Assembly (NCBI GenBank): GCA_022826505.1
Contig: JAJDUQ010000235.1
Span: forward strand, 1-43,356
DNA length: 43,356 nucleotides
Origin: Gammaproteobacteria bacterium
Lineage (GTDB): Bacteria > Pseudomonadota > Gammaproteobacteria > HK1
Direction of reading: 5' to 3'
Shown here: piece after piece, positions 16,473 through 24,800 of the stretch
Numbering within the stretch: position 1 is the first letter of the stretch
Layout of the letters: each line of letters opens with the position of its first letter
Program-made: the position numbers and the translations under genes
Notes under the pieces: generated by a model
What the model saw: the letters and a program-made list of their open reading frames with translations, nothing else
What the model was told of the DNA's origin: nothing
The model's database searches: none

Positions 16473-17663
16473 ATGCCGCTCGACGACATCCGGGTGCTCG
16501 ATGTCGCCACCTTCGTCGCCGCGCCGTTCGCCGGCACCTGTCTTGCGGAGTTCGGAGCCGACGTCGTCAAGATCGAGCGCCCGGGGGTCGGCGACGATCT
16601 GCGGCGCCTCGGTACTCCGAGCGAGGCAGGCGACACCTACTGGTGGCTCAACGACGCACGAAACAAGAAATGCGTCACGCTGAACCTCAAGGACGAGCGC
16701 GGTGCGGATCTCTTCCGTCGACTCGCGGCGACGGCCGACGTGGTCATCGAGAACTTCCGGCCGGGAACGATGGAGCGATGGAGCCTCGGATTCCCCGAGC
16801 TGCTCGCGGTCAATCCGAAGCTCGTGATGCTGCGCGTCTCGGCCTACGGCCAGACGGGACCGAAATCCGGATTGCCCGGATTCGCACGCATCGCACAGGC
16901 GTACGCGGGTCTTTCCTACGTCACCGGCCAACCGGACACCCCACCGCTCATCGCGGGCTCGACGACACTGGCCGACTACCTGACCGGCCTCTACGGCGCG
17001 TTCGGCGTGATGCTGGCGCTACGGGCCCGGGAGAGGACCGGGCGCGGCCAGTTCATCGACATCGGACTGCACGACGGCATCTTCCGTTTCCTGGACGAGA
17101 TCGCGGCGGTCTACGACAAGACCGGTCACATTCGAGAGCGAAGCGGCACCGAAACCCACACCGCGACTCCACACAGCCACTACCCCTGCGCGGACGGAAG
17201 CTGGGTGGCGATTGCGTGCACCAACGACAAGATGTTCGCCCGCCTCGCGCAGGTGATGGGTCAGCCGGAGCTTGCCGTCGACGAACGTTTCGAGTTCAAG
17301 AGATCGCGGCTCGAGCGGCGCGACGAGGTCAACGCGATCGTGCGCGCGTGGACGTCGAACCACGACCGGGAGACGGTCATCCGCCGTTGCTCGGACGGTG
17401 AGGTCCCGTGCGGCCCGGTGTGCAGCATCGAGGACATCTTCCGCGAGGAGCAGTTCTGGGTGCGAGACACCCTCACCCGCATCACGGACCCGCGCATCGG
17501 CGACCTCGCGGTCCAGGGCACGGTCCCGAAGCTGTCCGACACTCCCGGCGGCATCCGCCATCTGGGTACCACCCTCGCGGCCCACAACCACGCTGTCTAC
17601 GGCGAGGAGCTGGGTCTCACGAACGAAGAGATGGCGGCATTGACGGAAGCGGGAGTGATCTGA
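16473..17663 (+). CDS. CaiB/BaiF family III CoA-transferase
   Basis: A 396-aa acyl-CoA transferase of the CaiB/BaiF/formyl-CoA transferase class, complete at the usual size. Visible blocks: IRVLDVATFVAAPFAGTCLAEFGADVVKIERPGVGD at the N-terminus (in pieces: DVATFVAAPFAG, ADVVKIERP), WWLNDARNKKCVTLNLKD, and the catalytic aspartate in GQFIDIGLHDG. These enzymes move CoA between carboxylic acids through an aspartyl-CoA intermediate. The donor and acceptor cannot be read. An in-frame GTG at 16458 with GGGAG upstream is the alternative start. It is close in class to the broken gene at 18032 but on the opposite strand. Confidence 0.9.
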   Translation: MPLDDIRVLDVATFVAAPFAGTCLAEFGADVVKIERPGVGDDLRRLGTPSEAGDTYWWLNDARNKKCVTLNLKDERGADLFRRLAATADVVIENFRPGTMERWSLGFPELLAVNPKLVMLRVSAYGQTGPKSGLPGFARIAQAYAGLSYVTGQPDTPPLIAGSTTLADYLTGLYGAFGVMLALRARERTGRGQFIDIGLHDGIFRFLDEIAAVYDKTGHIRERSGTETHTATPHSHYPCADGSWVAIACTNDKMFARLAQVMGQPELAVDERFEFKRSRLERRDEVNAIVRAWTSNHDRETVIRRCSDGEVPCGPVCSIEDIFREEQFWVRDTLTRITDPRIGDLAVQGTVPKLSDTPGGIRHLGTTLAAHNHAVYGEELGLTNEEMAALTEAGVI

Positions 17664-18008
17664 ACGTCCCGCGGCTCGAGAAACCCGCTCCAATGCGCCG
17701 GCTTCGTCGAGGAAGGACCGCGTCGTTCGCATCCGCACCGATGTCGGGAAGCCGTCGTGACCGGCGCCCGAATACGGGGCCGACAACTTCGTGACAGTCA
17801 CATTCCTCCCGAACGCCGAAGTCCTCCGGGCGACGGTGGGACGGGACGTGGCCACGAAAGTCACCGGAGTCGTCCGGCTGCTTCAACCATTATCGCGCGA
17901 AACGACGAGGACGGCACCTCCGGCATGCGCTCGGTTCGGACAAGGAGAAGAGCTTCTGAAAGGTCTGTCCGGTGCCTGCCCTTCGGCGCGTGTGACCGAA
18001 TCGGAAGG
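17664..18008. other. Intergenic stretch without recognised gene
   Basis: About 345 bases between the convergent CoA-transferase gene and the truncated one. A plus-strand frame begins at 17791 (MTVTFLPNAEVLRATVGRDV) and faintly recalls the first strand of a 2Fe-2S ferredoxin domain, but the rest is low-complexity and I do not call it a gene. The last part becomes less GC-rich towards the inverted repeat at 18009. Confidence 0.4.
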
Positions 18009-18028
18009 ATTTCGGAAAAATCCGAAAT
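18009..18028. repeat. Perfect inverted repeat, 8-bp stem, 4-base loop
   Basis: ATTTCGGA, AAAA, TCCGAAAT: a perfect hairpin three bases beyond the stop codon of the minus-strand CoA-transferase remnant. Read on the minus strand its loop is TTTT and no T-run follows, so it is a weak terminator at best. On the plus strand it is followed after about 15 bases by CTTTTTCTCTC. Confidence 0.5.
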
Positions 18029-18031
18029 GGT

Positions 18032-18679
18032 TCAAGTTTCCCTGCTTTTTCTCTCTCGGCGATTCTCCCCTCCGAGCACTCCCTCACCAACCAGTCGCGC
18101 GCACTCGTCATCGGAATAGGAGAGCTCTCGTTTGAGGACTTCGAGGGTGTCGGCGCCGAGCCGCGGCGCTCGACGGCGAATCGAGCCCGGGGTATCCGAC
18201 AGGCGCGGCACCACCTCCGGCGCGCGGTACTCGCCAAGCTCGTCATCACGCTCCCATCGATAGCCGCGGGCGGCAAGGTGTTGGTCGGTCGCCATGTCGG
18301 CCACGGAATTGATGGGACCGGCGATGAGGCCGTGTTCGCTGAAACGCTCGACCAGGCCCTGGCGTGTCTGCGACCGTGCCCAGTCGGCGAACTCACCGCA
18401 GAGCTCGTCCCGATGCTTCGTTCTCGAGCGAAGATCCGCGAAACGAGAATCGGCGAGCCACTCGGGACGTCCCATCAGCCGCGCGAGTCGCTGGAACTGC
18501 GCATCGTTCTGGACGGACACGCAAATCCATCGGTCGTCACCGGTGCGGAAATGCCCGGTGGGGGCACCGCCGAGACTGTGATTTCCGTTCCGGCTCCAGA
18601 CTTCCCGCGACAGGTCGAAGTAGCTCAGCAGCGGACTGGTCATCCTGAATGTGTCTGCAGAAACCCTGCCGGCAACCAT
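18032..18679 (-). pseudogene. 5'-truncated CaiB/BaiF CoA-transferase
   Basis: About 215 codons with the C-terminal half of a family III CoA-transferase: the segment TSPLLSYFDLSREVWSRNG, then GHFRTGDDRWICVSVQNDAQ, RLMGRPEWLADSRFADL and APEVVPRLSDTPGSIRR. The N-terminal half with the CoA-binding region and the catalytic aspartate is absent. The frame stays open further upstream, but those residues do not resemble the family and the deacylase gene soon begins in another frame. The remnant lies immediately downstream of that deacylase on the same strand, consistent with a deletion that joined the two. Confidence 0.75.
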
Positions 18680-18797
18680 ATCACTCGACGATGCGCACTG
18701 CCTGCGCCGTGTGCCGCTGCTCGTGTCCGCTCCCGGTGTCACCGGTACGGGCCACGAACCACGCCCGACAGCGGCACCGCCCGATGATTGCCTGCGT

Positions 18798-20261
18798 TCA
18801 ATGCGCGGCCCGCTCGCTGCGCAGGATCCGACCAGGCTTCGCGCCCGTCCACTCGCCGCCACGCCAAATCTGCTTGCCGTTGACGATGACCTGATAGATC
18901 CCGGTGGCCTGACGCGTGGGCACGCTGAAATCGGACTCGTCGATGACCCGCTCGGCGTCGAACAGCACCAGATCCGCATGGGCTCCGACACGGACCGTGC
19001 CTCGGTCGGTGAGACCGAAGACGCGGGCGGGGACTCCGGTCATGCGATGGACCGCCTCCTCGAGAGGGAACAGACCGAGCTCGCGGCAGTAGTGCCCGAG
19101 TACTCTGGGGAACGTGCCCCAGAGCCGGGGGTGCGGAAACGCATCGTGCGGGAGGCCGTCCGAGCCGATCATCGCGTCCTGAAACCGCAGGATCCGCTGC
19201 AGGTCCTCTTCGTTCATCTTGAAGTAGATTCCCCCGGCGGGGCTCAGACGCTCGACCGCCTCTTCCACGCTGCAGCCCCAGTCGGATCGGATGCTCTCGA
19301 AATCGCGTCCCTTGAGCTCCGGGTGTTGTGCCGACCAGGTCACGATGACGCGATCGGTCCCGGTGATCCAGTCCGCGAGCAGCACCGTCGAACCTGCGAT
19401 ATAGGGATAGACGTCCAGGTTGACGCTCTGCTTCGCCCGCGCATGCGCGATGGCGGAAAGCGTCTTCCGGCTCATCCCCCAGCTCGCCCGGCCGTTGCAC
19501 TTGTGGTGCGAGATGACCACGGGGACGCCTGCGCGCTGTCCTATCTCCAGGGTTTCGCTCACCGAATCGAGGATCGCCGTTCCTTCGTCGCGCATGTGCG
19601 TGGCGTAGATGCCGCCGTATGCGACGAGCCGGTTCGCGAGAGTGACGACCTCATCGGTCGGTGCCTCGAACGCGGGCGGATAGGCGAGCCCGGTGCTCAG
19701 GCCGATGCAGCCGGCCTCGAGGGCTTCGTCGAGCAGCGTCTCCATGCCCGCAATCTCGGCCGCGGTCGCCGCGCGGTATACGTCGTCCATGACAGTCGCC
19801 CGCAGCGCGGTGTGGCCCACCAGTGGCGCAAGATTGAGAGCGGGCGGCGAAGCTTCGATCTCGGCCATGTACTCGCGCATCGTCGCGAATCGGTACCACC
19901 TGCCGTCTCCAAGCAGGTTCATCGGCGGCGGCGGCTCACGGCCGGCGAACGGAGCGAGGCTGATTCCGCAATTCCCGGTCACCACCGAGGTCACACCCTG
20001 GCTGATCTTCGGCGTCATGTCGGGGCTCGAGAGCACCGCCCGATCGTCGTGCGTGTGCGTGTCGATGAACCCGGGAGCGACGATGAGCCCGGAAGCGTCG
20101 ATCTTGCTGGTGGCTTCGATGCGGGCATCGAGGTGATCTCCGAGCGCGACGATGCGGTCGCCGGTGACGGCGACGTCGAGGTGGACACGGACTCCACCCG
20201 TGCCGTCGATGACATCGCCGGAGTGAATCAGCAAATCGCAGGTGGTCGGAACGGTTGGCAT
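18798..20261 (-). CDS. N-acyl-D-amino-acid deacylase (D-aminoacylase family)
   Basis: A 487-aa amidohydrolase-superfamily enzyme of the D-aminoacylase type. Visible metal-site elements are FIDTHTHDD (His69, His71), the GNCG cysteine (Cys98) that bridges zinc in this family, VVISHHKC and the aspartate in MIGSDGLPHD. The small beta-domain formed by both termini is present (LLIHSGDVIDGTG at the start; GAHADLVLFD and a VNGKQIW strand near the end). The enzyme releases a D-amino acid from its N-acyl form. Start MPTVPTT is supported by GGAG about 12 bases upstream. Context with hydantoinase genes hints at D-amino-acid or cyclic-amide use. Confidence 0.9.
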   Translation of the reverse strand: MPTVPTTCDLLIHSGDVIDGTGGVRVHLDVAVTGDRIVALGDHLDARIEATSKIDASGLIVAPGFIDTHTHDDRAVLSSPDMTPKISQGVTSVVTGNCGISLAPFAGREPPPPMNLLGDGRWYRFATMREYMAEIEASPPALNLAPLVGHTALRATVMDDVYRAATAAEIAGMETLLDEALEAGCIGLSTGLAYPPAFEAPTDEVVTLANRLVAYGGIYATHMRDEGTAILDSVSETLEIGQRAGVPVVISHHKCNGRASWGMSRKTLSAIAHARAKQSVNLDVYPYIAGSTVLLADWITGTDRVIVTWSAQHPELKGRDFESIRSDWGCSVEEAVERLSPAGGIYFKMNEEDLQRILRFQDAMIGSDGLPHDAFPHPRLWGTFPRVLGHYCRELGLFPLEEAVHRMTGVPARVFGLTDRGTVRVGAHADLVLFDAERVIDESDFSVPTRQATGIYQVIVNGKQIWRGGEWTGAKPGRILRSERAAH

Positions 20262-20373
20262 TGGCTGGTTCTCCAGGACGGCCGTTGTTCGCACCGAACC
20301 ATCACGGTTCGGTCGCGGTCAAACTGACTGGATTCTGGCAGGGCGTGGCTCGGCCGCGTCGAGAGGCCGAGTT

Positions 20374-20577
20374 GTGCATCAATGGTTCTTCCCCGATGCA
20401 CTCGATGCGATTTCGCATTGCCTGATCTCGAGACATGTCGTCGAACTTGCATGGCACGCGGTCGCCGACTCGCCCTGGCCGCCGGCGTCTTGGCTCTGGG
20501 TCGCCGGCTACACCGTGGCTGCCTTCGTGCTCGCCGGTTGGGGCTGCCGACGCGACGAAGGCGAGCGCTATCGCTGA
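20374..20577 (+). CDS. Possible small membrane protein
   Basis: A GTG-started 67-codon frame whose product would have one hydrophobic helix, SWLWVAGYTVAAFVLAGWG, followed by a basic tail (CRRDEGERYR), the layout of a small inner-membrane protein. Upstream residues in the same frame look random. There is a purine run (GAGAGGCCGAG) before the GTG but no clear Shine-Dalgarno spacing. It fills the gap between two minus-strand genes. No family is recognised. Confidence 0.3.
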   Translation: MHQWFFPDALDAISHCLISRHVVELAWHAVADSPWPPASWLWVAGYTVAAFVLAGWGCRRDEGERYR

Positions 20578-20603
20578 TTGGAGGCGATTGCGCCGTCGGG
20601 GAC

Positions 20604-21566
20604 TCAAATCGGGTTCGGGCACGGCCGGCCTGCGAAGAACGCATCGAGGTTGTCCAGGCAGCAGTACCCCATCGCGTCCCGCGTCTCGTGGCTCGCGCTG
20701 CCGATATGCGGGAGCAGAAAGGTGTTGGCGAGTTCCCGATAGCGGGGATCGAGATTCGGTTCGCCCGCGAAGACGTCGAGACCGGCCGCCGCGACCTTGC
20801 CGGAGTGCAGTGCGTCGACCAGTGCGTCGTCGTCCACGAGATCGCCGCGCGCGGTATTGACGACCACCGCGCCGTCGGGCAGCAGCGCGATGCGTTCGGC
20901 GTCGAGGAACTTGCGCGTCTCGGGTGTCGAGGGCGCGTTGATGGACAGGAAGTCGCTCGCCGCGAGCAGTGACTCCACGGTGTCGTGCCAGATCGCGTCA
21001 CCTTCCAGCTCCGGCGGAAGGCGAGTGCGGTTGTTGTAGTGGACCTCCATGTCGAAGCCCCGTGCGCGGCGCGCCACCGCACGGCCGATTCTGCCCATCC
21101 CGAAGATTCCGAGTCGCTTTCCCGTCACGTGCACGCCGAGCATCATGGTGGAGTCCCATCCCACCCATTCGCCGGCCCGCACCATTCGATCGCCCTCGGC
21201 CCCGCGCCGGGCCGCGCCGAGCAGGCAGAGCATCGCAACGTCGGCAGTGGCGTCGTTGAGGACGTCCGGGGTGTTGGTGACCACAATGCCGCGCGCCCTG
21301 GCCGCCTCCACCGCGACGTGCTCGTAGCCGACCGAGTACGTCGCGATGATGCCTACGCTCTCGGGAAGACGTCCGATGACTTCGGCCGTCACGGGGTCGC
21401 CGCCGGCGCAGAAGATTCCATCCTTTCCCTCGCCGGCGTCTGCCAGACCCTGTGCCGAGTAGATGCGATCTTCGGGATTGAGCGTCGCGTGGTAGTCGCG
21501 GGCCAGCCGCTCCTCGACGTTTGGCGGCATGCGGCGCGTGCAGAGAATCCTGGGCTTGTCAGGCAT
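20604..21566 (-). CDS. D-isomer-specific 2-hydroxyacid dehydrogenase (glyoxylate/hydroxypyruvate reductase-like)
   Basis: A 320-aa NAD(P)-dependent dehydrogenase of the D-2-hydroxyacid family. The dinucleotide fold is GIFGMGRIGRAVARRARGFD. The active-site trio is visible as Arg in NTARGDLVDDDAL, Glu in FAGEPNLDP and His in LLPHIGSAS. The dimer-swap region YSVGYEHVAVEAARARGI is present. Length and motifs are closest to glycerate dehydrogenase / glyoxylate reductase (GyaR/GhrB-like), which interconverts glyoxylate and glycolate or hydroxypyruvate and glycerate. It could follow the deacylase products in serine/glycine-type catabolism, but that link is inferred. Confidence 0.9.
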   Translation of the reverse strand: MPDKPRILCTRRMPPNVEERLARDYHATLNPEDRIYSAQGLADAGEGKDGIFCAGGDPVTAEVIGRLPESVGIIATYSVGYEHVAVEAARARGIVVTNTPDVLNDATADVAMLCLLGAARRGAEGDRMVRAGEWVGWDSTMMLGVHVTGKRLGIFGMGRIGRAVARRARGFDMEVHYNNRTRLPPELEGDAIWHDTVESLLAASDFLSINAPSTPETRKFLDAERIALLPDGAVVVNTARGDLVDDDALVDALHSGKVAAAGLDVFAGEPNLDPRYRELANTFLLPHIGSASHETRDAMGYCCLDNLDAFFAGRPCPNPI

Positions 21567-21675
21567 CGCATTGCTTTCCTTGGTTTGGGGCGAATCGTCG
21601 ACGCACGCGAATCGGCAAGCCGGAACCGTTCATGGCGCCATCGCCGCGTCCGACTCGATGCGCCGGCTCGAACGC

Positions 21676-22716
21676 TCAGCCGCCACCGGTCGGATCATCG
21701 GATATCTTCACGATGAGCTTGCCGAAGTTCTCGCCCTCAAGCAGTCCGAGAAATGCCTCGACCGCGTTGTCGATGCCCTCCACCACGTCCTCCTTGTAGA
21801 CGATGCTCCCTTCGCGGAGCCAGCCGGAGACCTCGCGCGCGAAGTCGGGGATTCGGTGACGGTGGTCGAAGATGATGAATCCGCGCACCGTCAGGCGGCG
21901 GGTGAGAATGACGCGCATCGCTCCCGCGAGGCGGTCCGGTCCCGGCGGCGGCCCGGTGTCGTTGTAGTGGGCGATGCTGCCGCAAACGGGGATGCGGCCA
22001 TGCACGTTCATCAAGCCGATGACGGCATCGAAGACCTTGCCACCGACGTTTTCGAAGTAGACGTCGATTCCATCCGGACATGCGGCTTTCAGAGCGTCGG
22101 CGAGATCGGGCTCGCGGTGGCTCACGCAGGCGTCGAGCCCCAGAATGTCGACCGCGTACCGGCACTTCGCCTGCGCACCCGCCACCCCCACGACCCGGCA
22201 CCCCTTGAGCTTCGCGATCTGGCCGACCAGCGAACCGACCGCCCCCGTGGCGGCAGATACCACCACCGTCTCCCCCTCCTTCGGTTGACCGAGGTCGAGG
22301 AGTCCGACATACCCCGTGAGTCCCGGCATGCCGAGTATGCCGAGAGCGGTGGATATCGGGGCGAGCGAGGGGTCGACGGTGCGCATCCCCTTCCCGTCGG
22401 AGATGGCGTACCGCTGCCATCCGGTACGTCCGTACACGATGTCGCCGGCGGAGTAGTCCGGATGGCGTGACTCCTCCACCACGCTGACCGCGCCGCCCTC
22501 CATCGTCTGGCCGATCCGGACCGGCGGCACGTAGGACTTCACGTCGTTCATGCGACCGCGCATGTACGGATCGAGCGAGAGATAGACGGTGCGCAAACGC
22601 ATTTCGCCTTCGCTCGGGGACGCCGTCGGTTCATCGACGGTCGCGAAATCGGTCGGCTTCGGGGCGCCCACCGGGCGTGCGGCCAAGGTAATCCTGCGGT
22701 TGGTCGTCGTGGTCAT
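21676..22716 (-). CDS. CurA-like NADP-dependent oxidoreductase
   Basis: A 346-aa zinc-independent medium-chain dehydrogenase/reductase of the leukotriene-B4 dehydrogenase / curcumin-reductase kind. The N-terminus has SLDPYMRGRMND, the NADP site is VVSAATGAVGSLVGQIAKLKG, followed by VDVYFENVGG-like GIDVYFENVGGKVFDAV and the C-terminal GFIIFDH loop. Zinc ligands of classic alcohol dehydrogenases are absent. Such enzymes reduce activated carbon-carbon double bonds. In Gammaproteobacteria the position downstream of ispE-tRNA-Gln is normally held by prs; this gene now lies beyond the island boundary instead. Confidence 0.9.
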   Translation of the reverse strand: MTTTTNRRITLAARPVGAPKPTDFATVDEPTASPSEGEMRLRTVYLSLDPYMRGRMNDVKSYVPPVRIGQTMEGGAVSVVEESRHPDYSAGDIVYGRTGWQRYAISDGKGMRTVDPSLAPISTALGILGMPGLTGYVGLLDLGQPKEGETVVVSAATGAVGSLVGQIAKLKGCRVVGVAGAQAKCRYAVDILGLDACVSHREPDLADALKAACPDGIDVYFENVGGKVFDAVIGLMNVHGRIPVCGSIAHYNDTGPPPGPDRLAGAMRVILTRRLTVRGFIIFDHRHRIPDFAREVSGWLREGSIVYKEDVVEGIDNAVEAFLGLLEGENFGKLIVKISDDPTGGG

Positions 22717-22810
22717 GGGAGTCGGAATCTCGTGGGTCGCGTTCCGTCCTGCGTGCTCCGGCAGCCGCAGAGACGGTGGTATCGGATTCGTCGCAACTTC
22801 GTGACGGACA

Positions 22811-22853
22811 TGGATGGGATGCCAGGATTCGAACCCGGGAGTGCAGGAAACAA
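22811..22853 (-). repeat. Diverged copy of the tRNA-Gln 3' half (att-like repeat)
   Basis: These 43 bases match the 3' half of the complete tRNA-Gln gene at 27349 with 36 of 43 positions identical and no gaps. They cover the terminal CCA, acceptor 3' strand, the whole T-arm with GGTTCGAATCC, the variable loop and the edge of the anticodon loop. No matching 5' half (acceptor, D-arm) is present next to it. A direct repeat of a tRNA 3' end on the far side of foreign-looking genes is what site-specific integration into a tRNA gene leaves. Confidence 0.7.
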
Positions 22854-23055
22854 CCCCCCTGTTGCATGGTGATTCAACACATTGACGTATCGGGCGAATT
22901 TCCCTTCATCGGAACTCTGCATCCGCCACCGCACCCACCACTGCGGCTGCCACTCGGCGTCACGGCACGAGACTATACGAGACCATTTCCGGAGATGTAC
23001 ACCGATGCCCGGCGGTCGGGATTGGCCGCATTGCAAGGAGCCAGCTCGAGTCCGG

Positions 23056-24336
23056 CTATCGGCACGCGATGTCTCCGGTTTCCTTCACGAATTCGTGAAG
23101 CGGCTTCTTCTCCGTCAGTGTTTCGAGAAAGGCGACGAGATCGGCCTGTTCGCGTGCGCTCAGGTCCAGACGGCGCAGAATCCTTTCACCTGCGGCGTGC
23201 AGCCGTGCCTCGTCGATCGTCGAATAGTGGCGGGCGACATCGGCGAGCGTCTCGAGGCTGCCGGCGTGCATGTAGGGTGCGGTGAGCGCCACGTTGCGCA
23301 GGCCCGGCACCCTGAACTCGCCGAAGTTGCTGTGGCGCAGGCGAACATGGCGGGTCTTGGCGGCAGTGGAGCGTTCGGCATCGTCGTTGAAGCGGCCCAG
23401 CAGGGTGTACTGGCTGCGCCGCAACTTGCGGATCCCGCCGTGCCGACCGGGATCGACCCGACCGGGATCGACGAAATGCGACACGCCGGCATCGGCGAAC
23501 TCGCCGTTGGTAAATGCCGGCCCGAAGTGGCAGAAGGCGCAGTTGCCCCGGCCGACGAACAGGCGCAGGCCACGTTGGGCGGCGGCGGGATAGCGAGCTT
23601 GGCCGACTGCATCGTCGCGCGCCAGGGCGTCACGGAAATCGTCGAACGGGGTGCGGTTGCTGATCCGGGTTTCCAGGAACGCCGCCAGTGCCTTGCCGAG
23701 ATCGACGAACACCTGCTCGTCGTCTGCGCCGGGTACTGCGCCGAACGCGCGCCGGTAGCCGCAGGAGAGCTTCCGATCGGTGCGCACGAGCCGCGCCGCG
23801 CCCACCGGGCCGACGCCCATTTCACGCCGGTCGAGCAGGGGCCGCAGGTTTTGCGCCCAGAGCGAGTCCTGCGCACCGTCCCAGCCGAACCAGCGGTTGA
23901 AGCGCAGGTTGAACAGGCTGGGTGCGTTGCGGTCGACGATCCGGTGCCCGCGGCTGCGCGCCAGGCCGTCGGTCCACGACCGGTCCGGCGGGTGACAGGT
24001 TGCGCAGGAGACCGCATCGGAGATCGACAGGCGCCGATCGAAGAACAGCGCCCGGCCGAAGGCAATGGCAGCCGGTTTGCCGGAAACTCGATTGCTCGGA
24101 TCGGGCCGCGAAGCCGGTGGCCATGGGCCATGGCGCAGGATTCGGCGTTTTTCCTCGGCGGTGAAGTCGAGCGCCGGCGCCGGCGCGACAATTCCGACGA
24201 ACAGGAAGAGCACGATTGGAATTCCCGACAGCCCGGCCGCCAGTCGGGCGGCGACGGACGCGACGCAGCGCCGTGGCGGCACGCCGGCGCCGTTCCGGCC
24301 GTCAGATTCTCCCGGACCGGCGCGCCCTCGGGTCAC
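23056..24336 (-). CDS. Di-haem cytochrome c peroxidase / MauG family protein
   Basis: A periplasmic di-haem protein of about 410-426 residues. A signal peptide (LSGIPIVLFLFVGIVAPAPA) precedes the mature part. Two haem c sites are visible, SCATCHPPDRSW and NCAFCHFGPAFTNG, with the family's PSLFNLRFNRWFGWDGAQ and VPGLRNVALTAPYMHAGS blocks. Members reduce hydrogen peroxide or, like MauG, oxidise protein residues. Two GTG starts, 24336 and 24282, are 54 bases apart within a duplicated sequence; the first overlaps the upstream stop as GTGA. A 15-base in-frame duplication yields VDPGRVDPGR after the second haem. It ends the minus-strand run with the YtkA-like and amidohydrolase genes. Confidence 0.88.
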   Translation of the reverse strand: MTRGRAGPGESDGRNGAGVPPRRCVASVAARLAAGLSGIPIVLFLFVGIVAPAPALDFTAEEKRRILRHGPWPPASRPDPSNRVSGKPAAIAFGRALFFDRRLSISDAVSCATCHPPDRSWTDGLARSRGHRIVDRNAPSLFNLRFNRWFGWDGAQDSLWAQNLRPLLDRREMGVGPVGAARLVRTDRKLSCGYRRAFGAVPGADDEQVFVDLGKALAAFLETRISNRTPFDDFRDALARDDAVGQARYPAAAQRGLRLFVGRGNCAFCHFGPAFTNGEFADAGVSHFVDPGRVDPGRHGGIRKLRRSQYTLLGRFNDDAERSTAAKTRHVRLRHSNFGEFRVPGLRNVALTAPYMHAGSLETLADVARHYSTIDEARLHAAGERILRRLDLSAREQADLVAFLETLTEKKPLHEFVKETGDIACR

Positions 24337-24369
24337 TCCAGCACCGTTTCCGCGGTCAGGTTCTCCCGG
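24280..24369. repeat. Imperfect 54-base-offset duplication at a gene junction
   Basis: Bases 24280-24315 and 24334-24369 match at 29 of 36 positions. Each copy begins, read on the minus strand at its end, with a GTG in the same reading frame of the peroxidase gene, so the duplication copied a start codon. The upper copy also encodes the last residues of the YtkA-like protein in another frame. Confidence 0.65.
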
Positions 24370-24755
24370 CCCGCCGGGCCACGCACCTCCAGAATGAGCT
24401 GCCATCGCCCCGGCATGTGGAACAACAGGCCTTCGGCCGTTCCGGACGATTCGTTCAGGGTCACCGCGGGCCGGTAGTTCATTTCGTGCCGGTGGTCGGG
24501 CATCCAGCCGCGGACCGCGACCCGGTCGACGGGCGGCCCGCACAGATGGAAATGGATGGAAAAATGCTCGCTGACCGGGGTGGACGCAGGTTCCGAGCGC
24601 CACCATGCCGTCCATGGCGTGCCGACGATTCTCTCGCCTCCGGTCCAGCCCGGTGGAGGGGCGCAGGCCGCCGCTTCGCCGACCGCGAGCACGGGTGCGA
24701 GGACGAGCGCGAACGCGCCTGCCAGCGCCGTTCTGCGGAGGGACCATCGGGCCAT
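24333..24755 (-). CDS. Secreted FixH/YtkA-like protein
   Basis: A 140-aa exported protein with a signal peptide (ALAGAFALVLAPVLAVGEA) and a small beta-sandwich resembling the YtkA-like domain. The diagnostic motif is RGWMPDHRHEMNYRPAV followed by EGLLFHMPGRWQLILEV. The histidine/methionine-rich MPDHRHEM loop suggests metal, perhaps copper, binding, but that is inference. Such proteins commonly neighbour di-haem peroxidases, as here, where the stop overlaps the peroxidase GTG. An ATG at 24794 would add 13 residues and leave only six bases to the preceding gene; no clear Shine-Dalgarno sequence decides between them. Confidence 0.7.
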   Translation of the reverse strand: MARWSLRRTALAGAFALVLAPVLAVGEAAACAPPPGWTGGERIVGTPWTAWWRSEPASTPVSEHFSIHFHLCGPPVDRVAVRGWMPDHRHEMNYRPAVTLNESSGTAEGLLFHMPGRWQLILEVRGPAGRENLTAETVLE

Positions 24756-24800
24756 CGCGCGCGGTCGCCGTTGCACCGGTAGCGGCGGGGTCATCGCGGG

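Noticed and set aside
17791..18135. Possible ferredoxin-like small protein (MTVTFLPNAEVLRATVG)
   Set aside because: Only the first strand resembles the fold; no cysteines in a 2Fe-2S arrangement, and the rest looks non-coding.
22776..22900. Plus-strand peptide reading GWDARIRTRECRKQ
   Set aside because: This is the usual meaningless translation of a tRNA T-arm; it comes from the tRNA-Gln-like repeat.
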